From: Kineosporia sp. R_H_3
GTDB taxonomy: Bacteria; Actinomycetota; Actinomycetes; Actinomycetales; Kineosporiaceae
Assembly (NCBI RefSeq): GCF_002198675.1
Contig: NZ_MWLL01000172.1
Span: forward strand, 1-40,830
Length of the DNA stretch: 40,830 nt
Direction of reading: 5' to 3'
Shown: positions 24,260 through 31,771 of the stretch, piece by piece
Layout of the letters: each line of letters opens with the position of its first letter
Numbering within the stretch: position 1 is the first letter of the stretch
Program-made: the position numbers and the translations under genes
Notes under the pieces: model-generated
What the model saw: only the letters and a program-made list of their open reading frames with translations
What the model was told of the DNA's origin: nothing
The model's database searches: none

Positions 24260-25477
24260 TTAGGGCCGGGGGCTGGTGCCTGCGGCGCGTTTCTTGCGGA
24301 TCGGGCGGGGGTCGGTGCGGGTGACGGTCTTGAGGAGTTCGGTGCCGATCCAGAACTGCAGGGTCTGGTCGGTGACCAGGACGTCGACGGGGCGGCCTGC
24401 GTGGTGCTTGCCGACGCTGACCTGCTGGGCGCCGACGCAGGCGACTCCGTTGACCGCGACCTTCCTGGCGACCCACTCCTGACCGGGGCCGGCCGACCGC
24501 TGCTTGCCCTGCGTGCCCTTCTGGTGTGCTGCCGGATCGGTCCGAGGTCGCTTCGTTTCCACGATGTGGAAGCGGCTTGCCGGGGTCTGGTCGTCGATCG
24601 CCTGGTGGGGCCGGTCGTGGTTGTAGTGCGCGACCCACGCGTCGAGCTCGGCCTGGGCGTGATCGAGGCAGTCGAACACCCGGCTGGTGTCGAACTCGGC
24701 GCGCAGGGTCCGGTGGAACCGCTCGATCTTCCCGGTCGTGGTCGGTGACCTGGGCCGGGTGAGCAGGTGCTCGATCCCGTTCTCCCGGCAGATCCGGTCG
24801 AACAGCACCTCCACCGGTGGCTGTGCGAACCGGCCGGTGAAGACCTTGCCGTTGTCGGTCAGGATCTGCGCCGGCACCCCGTACGTCCGCAGCGCGGCCG
24901 CGAGCCCGTCGCAGACGGCCTGGGTCCGCTCGCGCGGCATCAGCCGCGCCGAGACACAGAACCGGGAGTGGTCATCGACCCCGGTCAACGCCTTCGCCGA
25001 GGTCCCGTCCGCCAACGCGAACCCACCCACGACGTCCATCTGCCACAGCTCCATCGGCGCAGCCCGCTCCCACCGCCGGAACGCCTCACCCCGCCGGCGC
25101 CGCGCGTCCGGGACCACCAGCCCGGCCCGCAGCAGGCACCGGTACACCCCGGACTCCGAGGGCACCTCGTCGACCGGGACCAGCCCGCGGCGCACCATCT
25201 CGGCCCGGATCCGGCGCGGCCCCCACGACGGGTGCGCCCGCCGCAGCTCCAGCACCACGACCTCGACCGGCCCGGGCATCTGGTGCGGACACGACACCGG
25301 ACGACGCGACCGGTCCCCGAGCCCCTCCAACCCACCGGCCTCGTACTTCGCCAGCCATGCATGCAACGTCTGACGAGACACCGACCACGCCGCCGCGACC
25401 TCGGTCACCGTCCTGCCCTGACCGATCACCGCCAACACAGCCTGATACCGCTGCTCGGCCACGCTCAACTCCCTCAT
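24260..25477 (-). CDS. IS481-family DDE transposase
   Basis: A 405-residue transposase. The N terminus has helix-turn-helix domains (VTEVAAAWSVSRQTLHAWLA, then a second helical domain around HPSWGPRRIRAEMVRRG). The rve/DDE core follows: Asp in LWQMDVVGG, Asp in ILTDNGKVF and Glu in TGKIERFHRTLRAEF. After the core comes YNHDRPHQAI and a C-terminal extension of about 90 residues with a small beta domain. An alternative GTG start at 25462 is better placed after AGGGAG. The frame is intact, so the element may be active. Confidence 0.92.
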   Translation of the reverse strand: MRELSVAEQRYQAVLAVIGQGRTVTEVAAAWSVSRQTLHAWLAKYEAGGLEGLGDRSRRPVSCPHQMPGPVEVVVLELRRAHPSWGPRRIRAEMVRRGLVPVDEVPSESGVYRCLLRAGLVVPDARRRRGEAFRRWERAAPMELWQMDVVGGFALADGTSAKALTGVDDHSRFCVSARLMPRERTQAVCDGLAAALRTYGVPAQILTDNGKVFTGRFAQPPVEVLFDRICRENGIEHLLTRPRSPTTTGKIERFHRTLRAEFDTSRVFDCLDHAQAELDAWVAHYNHDRPHQAIDDQTPASRFHIVETKRPRTDPAAHQKGTQGKQRSAGPGQEWVARKVAVNGVACVGAQQVSVGKHHAGRPVDVLVTDQTLQFWIGTELLKTVTRTDPRPIRKKRAAGTSPRP

Positions 25478-25488
25478 GATCAGGGAGT

Positions 25489-25583
25489 GTCAAGAATCAA
25501 CCGAAGCCGCTGTCAGGCATCAACCGAAACACCGTCAAGCATCAACCGACGACCAAACGTCCAGCATCAGCCGAAGGCATACA
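25489..25583. repeat. Right end of the IS: four 17-bp transposase-type sites
   Basis: Four copies of the plus-strand motif GTCAAGCATCAACCGAA lie at 25489-25505, 25512-25528, 25534-25550 and 25559-25575, with zero to three changes each and start-to-start distances of 23, 22 and 25 bp. With the two inverted sites at the left end this gives a 4+2 arrangement. The innermost site lies just upstream of the transposase start and may also regulate it. Confidence 0.8.
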
Positions 25584-25599
25584 GGTCAGACAGTGGGCC
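25584..25599. repeat. Right 16-bp target duplication, overlapping tRNA-Lys 3' end
   Basis: Identical to 24167-24182. Bases 25594-25599 are also the discriminator and first acceptor-stem positions of tRNA-Lys, so the insertion duplicated the tRNA end rather than breaking it. Confidence 0.85.
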
Positions 25600-25666
25600 C
25601 CGAGGGGATCGAACCCTCAACCCGCGGATTAAAAGTCCGCTGCTCTGCCGATTGAGCTAGAGGCCC
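25594..25666 (-). tRNA. tRNA-Lys (anticodon TTT)
   Basis: A 73-base cloverleaf on the minus strand. The acceptor stem is GGGCCTC/GGGGCCC (one G-U pair), the D arm GCTC-AATCGGCA-GAGC, the anticodon arm GCGGA-CTTTTAA-TCCGC with anticodon TTT, the variable loop GGGTT, the T arm GAGGG-TTCGATC-CCCTC, and the discriminator A. No CCA is encoded. It is the integration site of the island to its left; its 3' half is repeated at 72-117. Confidence 0.97.
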
Positions 25667-25763
25667 GGAGCGGTCCCGCGTGCCGCAGGAGCCCCGCTCA
25701 CAGTATCCCGGGTGCCCGCCACAGGGCCCGGCCGATCCGCGGGTGGACGTCGGCAGAGGACCG

Positions 25764-28484
25764 TCACCAGTCCTCACCCGTGACCCGTACGACGAGCAGC
25801 GCCGTGTCGTCGGTCGCGTCGGGCGTGAGCAGTGCGAGCGTGAGGTGCTCGCACACCGCCGCCAGCGGCACGGGGACGCCCGCGACGGCGGGCGACTGGA
25901 CGCCCGCCCGGGCGTGCTCGGCGAACGTCTCGAGCCCGACCGTCAGCGACTCGCCGCGGCGTTCGACGAGGCCGTCGGTGTAGAGGACGAGGGTGTCGTC
26001 GGGGTCGAGGGTGGTGCGGGCGGTGGGGCGGGTGCCGATGCCGGGGACGCCCAGGAGCGGGGCGAGGCCCTCGTCGAGGAAGCGGGGTTCACCCGAGAGC
26101 GGCACGACCAGGGGCGGCGGGTGGCCGGCGCACGTGTACGACAGGGCGCCGGAGCGCGGGTCGAGGACGGCGTAGAACAGGCTCGTCATGGGGGCGCCGT
26201 CGATCTGGTCGACGTAGTCGTCGAGGCGCTCCACGAGGGCGGCGGGGTCGGTCACGACGGGGGCCAGCGCCCGCAGGGTGCTCCGGAGCTGGCCCATGGC
26301 GGCTGCGGCGGCGAGCGAGTGGCCGGCGACGTCGCCGATGACGAGGGCGGCCCAGCCGCCGGGCAGGGCGATGACGTCGTACCAGTCGCCGCCGATCTGC
26401 AGCTCGAGGGTGCCGGGGCGGTAGACCGTGGCGGCCTCGACGCCGGGGACGTCGTCCGGGCGGCCGAGGAGCGAGCGCTGCAGCTCGACGGCGATCGAGT
26501 GCTCGCGCTCGGCGGCGGCGGCGCGCCCGAGCGACTGGCCCGCGACCTGGCCGAGGGTGACGAGCAGGGACAGCTGCTCGGCGTCGAACGGCTGCGGCCC
26601 GGCGAAGCCGAGCGCGAGGCCGCCCTGCAGCGTCGACGACAGGAAGGGCACGGCCGCCCACGTCGACTCCTCGCTCGCGGCGAGCACCGGGGCGAAGTCC
26701 GGGTACCGCGCGTACGCGTCCGCGATCGACGGCAGCGTCACCACCTCGCCGGTGCGGACGGCGTCCGCGAGCGGGGTCGCGGCGTCGGCGACGGTCTTGC
26801 CGGTCTCGTCGAGGTCGGGGTCCATCGGGCGGCCGCGGGTCGCCGTCGTCGTGAACCGGCCGTCCGGCCCGACGACCCGGATCACCGCGCTGCTCGCGGA
26901 CACCGCCCCGAGGCCGTGCCCGAGGACGGCGTCGAGCACGGCCTCGGTGCTCGTCGCCGCGGCCATGAGGGCGACGACGTCCTGCAGCGCCGTGAGGTGC
27001 TCGGTGTGCCGGCGCTGGGCCTCGAAGAGCCGGCCGCGCTCGAGTGCGAGCCCGGCCTGCGCGGCGACCGCCGTCGCGAGCGCGGCGAAGTCGTCGTCGA
27101 AGTCGCGGGTCTCGGTGAAGCCCCACCCGAGGGCCCCAACGGTGTGCCCGTCGACGAGGACCGGCACCCCCGCGACCGCCTCGAACGTCGCCGGGAGGTC
27201 GTCCGCGCCGGGGAAGGCGGTCAGCACCTGCGCGCGTCCGCTCGCGCAGACGAAGCGCCCCGCCGCGTACGCGGCGGTCAGCGGCACCGGCCGGTCCCCG
27301 GCGAGGACCACGTCGAGCCGGGCCCGTTGGGTGTCGTCGTACCCGTACGCGGTGAGCGCCCGGAGCCGGCCGGCCTCGTCGGGGACGGCGAGCACCGCCG
27401 TCCTGCTGCCGAGCGCGGTGGCCGTGAGCTCGGCGATCACCCCGACGACCTGGGCCGGGGTGGTCAGCCCCGACAGCGCCGCGGTCACCCCCTGGAGCAG
27501 CTCGGCCCGGGCCCGTGCCTGCTGCTCGGCGTCGAGCAGCCGGCTGCGCTCGGTCGCCGCCTCGGCCCGGACCTCGGCCGAGCGCCGGGCGTCCTCGGCC
27601 TCCCGCCGCCGTCGCACCGACTCCTCGCGCTCGCCGATCTCAGCGGCGAGCGACAGGCCCACGACGACGACGAGCCCGATGAGCAGGTTGAGCGCGAACC
27701 ACGTCGCGTCCTCGGAGACGCCGTCGGGCACCCGGATCCGCCCGGTCGCCGAGGCCTCGCCGAGGATCGTCGCCATCGCGAGCCCGGCGAGCCCGACCCC
27801 GCGGGTGCCGAGGAGGAACGCCACCCCGACGAGCAGCAGCACGAGCACGTAGCCCAGCCAGACGACGTCCCACCGGAAGATCGCGAGCGACGCGAGCACG
27901 CAGACGACGAGGAGCCCGATCCCGAGCGGGCTGCGCAGCCGCCAGCGGGTCAGGTCGTCCCCCGACCGCCAGCCGAGCGCCGCCCCGCCGACGAGCAGGA
28001 CGCCGAGCCCGTCGCCGAGCAGCCAGCGCGCCGCGAACAGCCACCAGTCCCGCGACCCGCCGTCCACGGTATGCGTCGTCGCCGCGACGACCGCACCGAC
28101 GAGCGGGCCCGCGACGCAGGCGTACAGCAGGAACGTCCAGAGGTCCCGGCGGACGGCGAGGTCCGGACGACGGACGGCGGCCCGCAGCAGCGCCGCGCCG
28201 ACGAGCGGCTCGAGGGTGTTCGCGAGCGCGTAGCCCACCGAGGCGACGGCGCCGAGGTCGCTCGCGAGGTCGATCGTCAGCTCGGTGGCCCCGACCGCGA
28301 GCAGGATCCACGGCCAGCGCCGCCGCCGGGTCAGGGCCAGGGCCGAGAGCGTCACACCGGCGGCGGGGAAGAAGCCCGGCCCGAGCCCGCTGGAGTCGAA
28401 CCAGGCCAGCGTGAGCGTCGCGCCGAGGGCGTAGAGACCGGCCGTGAGCAGCGCCAGACCAGCGGTGCCGGCGGCTCTGCGCAT
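25764..28484 (-). CDS. MASE1-GAF-GAF-SpoIIE-type PP2C phosphatase
   Basis: A 906-residue membrane-anchored serine phosphatase. Residues 1-295 hold about eight hydrophobic segments of MASE1 type. A charged coiled stretch follows (about 295-350, EIGEREESVRRRREAEDARR), then two GAF-like sensor domains, then a SpoIIE-type PP2C domain over the last 250 residues with the metal-binding acids in IGGDWYDV, IGDVAGHS, YTDGLVE and ATDDTALL. The ATG at 28484 was chosen because GGAGGT stands 7 bases before it. Such proteins often control anti-sigma-factor antagonists; no antagonist gene is seen here. A similar phosphatase gene lies just upstream. Confidence 0.88.
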   Translation of the reverse strand: MRRAAGTAGLALLTAGLYALGATLTLAWFDSSGLGPGFFPAAGVTLSALALTRRRRWPWILLAVGATELTIDLASDLGAVASVGYALANTLEPLVGAALLRAAVRRPDLAVRRDLWTFLLYACVAGPLVGAVVAATTHTVDGGSRDWWLFAARWLLGDGLGVLLVGGAALGWRSGDDLTRWRLRSPLGIGLLVVCVLASLAIFRWDVVWLGYVLVLLLVGVAFLLGTRGVGLAGLAMATILGEASATGRIRVPDGVSEDATWFALNLLIGLVVVVGLSLAAEIGEREESVRRRREAEDARRSAEVRAEAATERSRLLDAEQQARARAELLQGVTAALSGLTTPAQVVGVIAELTATALGSRTAVLAVPDEAGRLRALTAYGYDDTQRARLDVVLAGDRPVPLTAAYAAGRFVCASGRAQVLTAFPGADDLPATFEAVAGVPVLVDGHTVGALGWGFTETRDFDDDFAALATAVAAQAGLALERGRLFEAQRRHTEHLTALQDVVALMAAATSTEAVLDAVLGHGLGAVSASSAVIRVVGPDGRFTTTATRGRPMDPDLDETGKTVADAATPLADAVRTGEVVTLPSIADAYARYPDFAPVLAASEESTWAAVPFLSSTLQGGLALGFAGPQPFDAEQLSLLVTLGQVAGQSLGRAAAAEREHSIAVELQRSLLGRPDDVPGVEAATVYRPGTLELQIGGDWYDVIALPGGWAALVIGDVAGHSLAAAAAMGQLRSTLRALAPVVTDPAALVERLDDYVDQIDGAPMTSLFYAVLDPRSGALSYTCAGHPPPLVVPLSGEPRFLDEGLAPLLGVPGIGTRPTARTTLDPDDTLVLYTDGLVERRGESLTVGLETFAEHARAGVQSPAVAGVPVPLAAVCEHLTLALLTPDATDDTALLVVRVTGEDW

Positions 28485-28679
28485 GCAACTGACCTCCGTC
28501 GACGTGGCGGTGCCGGTCGGTGGGCCGATCATCTCCCGGCGGTGGTCGCGGCGCCCGCCCCGGGCTGCCGCCGTGGCTCTGCTTGCCACGGTGCGAGCGG
28601 TCCCGTCCCAGGAACCAGCGCGACGCACACGGACGTTACTGCGTGGCCGGGCCCGTGGTCGCGCGACCGCGGGAGAACG

Positions 28680-31600
28680 TCAGACCGGCGGCCGGGTGAG
28701 GACGAGGAGCGCGACGTCGTCGGCGAGGGCGCGCTCGCCGATGCACCGGGCGAGCACCGCCTCGGCGACCCGGTCCGCCGACCCGGGCGCCCAACGGCCG
28801 TCCGGGCCGGCGAGCGCCACGCCGGCGGTCGCCCCGACGAGCGCGGCGATCCCGTCGTCGAGCGTCGCGAGCCGGTCCTCGACGAGGCCGTCGGTGTAGC
28901 CGACGAGCGCGCTCCCGCGCGGGAACGGGACGGTCACCGGCGCGGCCCGCGACGGGAGCCCCGAGCGGTCGACGAGCCCGCTCACCCCGAGCAGCGGCCC
29001 GCGGGCGCCCTCGAGCGGTGCGGTCGCGCCGTCCGGTCCGCGCAGGACGAGCGGCGGGTGACCGGCGTGGGCGTACGTGAGCGTCCCGGCGGCGACGTCG
29101 ACGACGGCGACGACCGCCGTGGCGAGCGAGACCGTCGCCACCTGGCCGGTGACCTGCTCGGCCCGGTCGAAGACCCGGTCCAGCGGCACCCCGGCGGCGA
29201 GCAGCGTCGACAGCACGGTGCGCAGCTGGGCCATGTCGGCCGCCGCCTCCATCCCGTGCCCGGCGACGTCGCCGAGGACGACGGCGAGCCGGCCGTCGGG
29301 CAGGACGAGCCCGTCGTAGAAGTCGCCGCCGATCCCGACCGACGTCTGCGCGGCCCGGTAGGTCGCGTGCATCTCCAGGCCGTCGACCTCGGGCATCGGC
29401 CGCAGGAAGCGGCGCTGGAGGCCCTCGACGAGCTCGTGCTCGGCGGCGTGCAGCCGGGCCCGCTCGACGGTCTGCCCGCACAGCTCCGTGACCGTGTCGA
29501 GGGTGGCCCGCAGCACCGGGTCGAGGACGACGGGCGCGTCCCAGCCGAGCTCGAGGGTGCCCAGCGGGGAGTCCGTGCTGTCGCGCAGGACGAGGACGAC
29601 GGACGCCGGCCGGCGGGCCGCCGCGAGGTCGGTGGCCCCCAGCGCGGACGGCGTCGCGCTCTCGGACCGGACCGGTTGCTCGCCCTCGAGGATCCGCAGC
29701 CGCGCCCGGGACGCGCCGACGACGGCCGGTGCGAGCCGGCCCACCGCGCAGGAGACATCGGCCGCGGTGACCGCCGAGGCCAGCTCCTGCGCGAGCACGG
29801 CGAGCGCGCCGGTGCGCTGCGCGGCCACGACGTGGGCGTCGGTGAGGCGGGCCCGCTCGAACGCCTGCGCGCACAGCTCGGCGACGGTCTCGACCCGTGC
29901 GGTGAGCTCGTCGTCGAGGGAGTCGGTGCTGGCCCAGCCCATCGTCAGCGCGCCGAGGGCCCGGCCCGCCGCGTCGAGGAGCGGCGTCGCCACCGACAGC
30001 GTCACCCCGGCGGCGGTGCGGTCGGCCTGCAGCTCGGCGGCGACAGCGGCGTCGCCGCCGACGTCCTGCGGCCGGACCGGGTCGGTGAGGACGACGGTGC
30101 GCCGCTCCCGGACCGCCCGGACGACGTCCAGCGGCGAGCTGAGCGGCAGCGTCCGGTAGCGCCGGCGGAGCTCCTCGGGCAGGTCGGGAGGCTGGAGCAG
30201 GGTGAGGGTGCCGCCGTCGGGGTCGGCGAGCCCGACCGTGGCGAACCGGCTGCCGACCGCCGCGCCGGCGTGCCCGCCGATCGCGTCGCCGACCTCGGCG
30301 ACGGTCGCGGCGGCGTTGAGCCGGCGGGCGAGGACGGCGAGCGCCGTGGCCTGCTCCACCGACCGGCGCCGGGCGGTGATGTCGGTCGCTGACGGCACGA
30401 GCGCGACGACCGCGCCGTCCTCGACGACCGGCACGAGCTGGTAGTCGATGAGGATCGTGCCGTGCGCCATGCGCACCTCGAGGTCGAACCGGCTCGTCCG
30501 GCCGCGCTGCCCCGCGAGCACCGAGGCGTGCGCCCGCTCCACGACGCCGTCGTCCCAGGTGAACCAGGACGTCTCCCAGAGCTTGCGGCCCACGACGTCG
30601 GCCATCGTCAGCCCGCCGGCCTCGACCGCCGTCCGGTTCGCCTCGACGAGCGTCCCGTCGGGCAGGCAGAGCCCGACGAAGGAGAAGAGCGAGTCGATGA
30701 GCTGGCGCAGCCTGCGCTCGCTGCGCCGCTGCGCCGTGACGTCGGAGAGCACCGCGACGACGCCGAGCACCTCGCCGGACGGCGACCGCACCCGGTGGAA
30801 GTCCTCGACCCAGGTCCTCAGGTCGGGGGAGGCGGGCGTCCGGCCGGTGATCTCGACGTCCCGCAGCGGCTCGCCGGTCTCGAGCACCCGGCGCAGGACG
30901 GCGACCGCGTCGTCCCCGATCTCCGGGAGCACGTCGGTGACGTGGCGGCCGAGGTGCTCCTCGACGGGCACCCCGTTGACGGCCGCGAGGGCCGGGTTGA
31001 CCATCGCGAACCGCAGGTCGGGGTCGAGGAGAGCGAGCCCGATCGGGGCCTCCTCGAACAACGCGCGCAGCAGGGCGCGGACGTCCTGGGCCGGGGCGGG
31101 GACGGTGACGTCCGCGGGGTGCGCCGGGGAGGGGACGGGCGGCCCGGACGGCGCGCGCCGCGCCGGTGCGTCGGCGCCGGTCCGCAGCGCGAGCCCCGCG
31201 AGGTCGGCGACGGTCGTGAGGAAGGTCGAGCCGTCCCGGTCCGGGCGGCGGTCGTCGGCCCAGCCGAGCAGGAGCAGGCCGACGAGCCGCGGGCCGACGA
31301 CGAGCGGCAGCGTCGCGGACGCCCCCTGCGGCGCGGCCACGCCGGCCGGCGCGGGGAAGCGCTCCTCGTGCTCGGCGCGCGAGGAGAGCAGGACGGCCTC
31401 GCGCAGCACGGCCGCGTGCGCCACCGGGGTGCCCGGGACGAGCCCGCCGGTGTACCGGGCGAGGTCGTGCGGCCCGAGCCCGACGGCGGCCGCGACCTCG
31501 AGCGCGCCCTCCGCCCCGATGCGCAGCAGGGCGCCGGTCGTCGCGCCGCAGCCGGCGACGGCCTGGGTGAGCACGAGGGTCGGCGCGTCGGTCTCGTCCG

Positions 31601-31685
31601 GCGTCGCGACAAGGGTGTGGAGCACGAGGCGGACGCGTTCGAGCGCGTCGCGCGTGCGCGCGTCGGTGCCCTCGTCGGCGTCCAC
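28680..31685 (-). CDS. Multi-sensor (GAF/PAS) SpoIIE-type PP2C phosphatase
   Basis: A 1001-residue soluble phosphatase from a GTG start with GGGAGG upstream. Domain order: GAF (about 10-170), PAS (about 205-325, EEAPIGLALLDPDLRFAMVN and VLGVVAVLSDVTAQ), a second PAS (about 330-450), two GAF domains (about 455-760) and SpoIIE/PP2C (about 770-1000). The PP2C metal sites are IGGDFYDG, LGDVAGHG, YTDGLVED and LADDVALL. It has no membrane segment. It precedes the MASE1 phosphatase on the same strand with a 195-bp gap, and lies 86 bp after a GGDEF gene. The three together look like a signalling cluster. Confidence 0.88.
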   Translation of the reverse strand: MDADEGTDARTRDALERVRLVLHTLVATPDETDAPTLVLTQAVAGCGATTGALLRIGAEGALEVAAAVGLGPHDLARYTGGLVPGTPVAHAAVLREAVLLSSRAEHEERFPAPAGVAAPQGASATLPLVVGPRLVGLLLLGWADDRRPDRDGSTFLTTVADLAGLALRTGADAPARRAPSGPPVPSPAHPADVTVPAPAQDVRALLRALFEEAPIGLALLDPDLRFAMVNPALAAVNGVPVEEHLGRHVTDVLPEIGDDAVAVLRRVLETGEPLRDVEITGRTPASPDLRTWVEDFHRVRSPSGEVLGVVAVLSDVTAQRRSERRLRQLIDSLFSFVGLCLPDGTLVEANRTAVEAGGLTMADVVGRKLWETSWFTWDDGVVERAHASVLAGQRGRTSRFDLEVRMAHGTILIDYQLVPVVEDGAVVALVPSATDITARRRSVEQATALAVLARRLNAAATVAEVGDAIGGHAGAAVGSRFATVGLADPDGGTLTLLQPPDLPEELRRRYRTLPLSSPLDVVRAVRERRTVVLTDPVRPQDVGGDAAVAAELQADRTAAGVTLSVATPLLDAAGRALGALTMGWASTDSLDDELTARVETVAELCAQAFERARLTDAHVVAAQRTGALAVLAQELASAVTAADVSCAVGRLAPAVVGASRARLRILEGEQPVRSESATPSALGATDLAAARRPASVVLVLRDSTDSPLGTLELGWDAPVVLDPVLRATLDTVTELCGQTVERARLHAAEHELVEGLQRRFLRPMPEVDGLEMHATYRAAQTSVGIGGDFYDGLVLPDGRLAVVLGDVAGHGMEAAADMAQLRTVLSTLLAAGVPLDRVFDRAEQVTGQVATVSLATAVVAVVDVAAGTLTYAHAGHPPLVLRGPDGATAPLEGARGPLLGVSGLVDRSGLPSRAAPVTVPFPRGSALVGYTDGLVEDRLATLDDGIAALVGATAGVALAGPDGRWAPGSADRVAEAVLARCIGERALADDVALLVLTRPPV

Positions 31686-31771
31686 GGGCCGCCTCCCATC
31701 CCCCCGGGTCCGTCATTGTCGCCCACACGGCCCGCGGCGGTCGAGGACGTCGGAACCGACGCGCGGGTGCG

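Larger units (their letters stand above)
24183..25583 (-). mobile_element. Complete IS481-family insertion sequence, 1401 bp
   Basis: The element has TGT...ACA termini, one DDE transposase on the minus strand, imperfect terminal inverted repeats (21 of 26 positions: TGTGGACCTTCGGTTGATGC against TGTATGCCTTCGGCTGATGC at the start) and a 16-bp target duplication. The right duplication overlaps the 3' end of tRNA-Lys, leaving the tRNA gene intact. A second copy with an identical right end lies at 1-61 at the same distance from the other tRNA-Lys 3' fragment. Its ends carry arrays of 17-bp sites, annotated separately. Confidence 0.9.

Noticed and set aside
25680-30392. Very long plus-strand open frame (1570 codons) opposite the phosphatase genes
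   Set aside because: It is antisense to two clear PP2C proteins, is made of Arg/Gly/Glu/Asp-rich sequence with no domain, and arises from the strong G/C bias at third codon positions.
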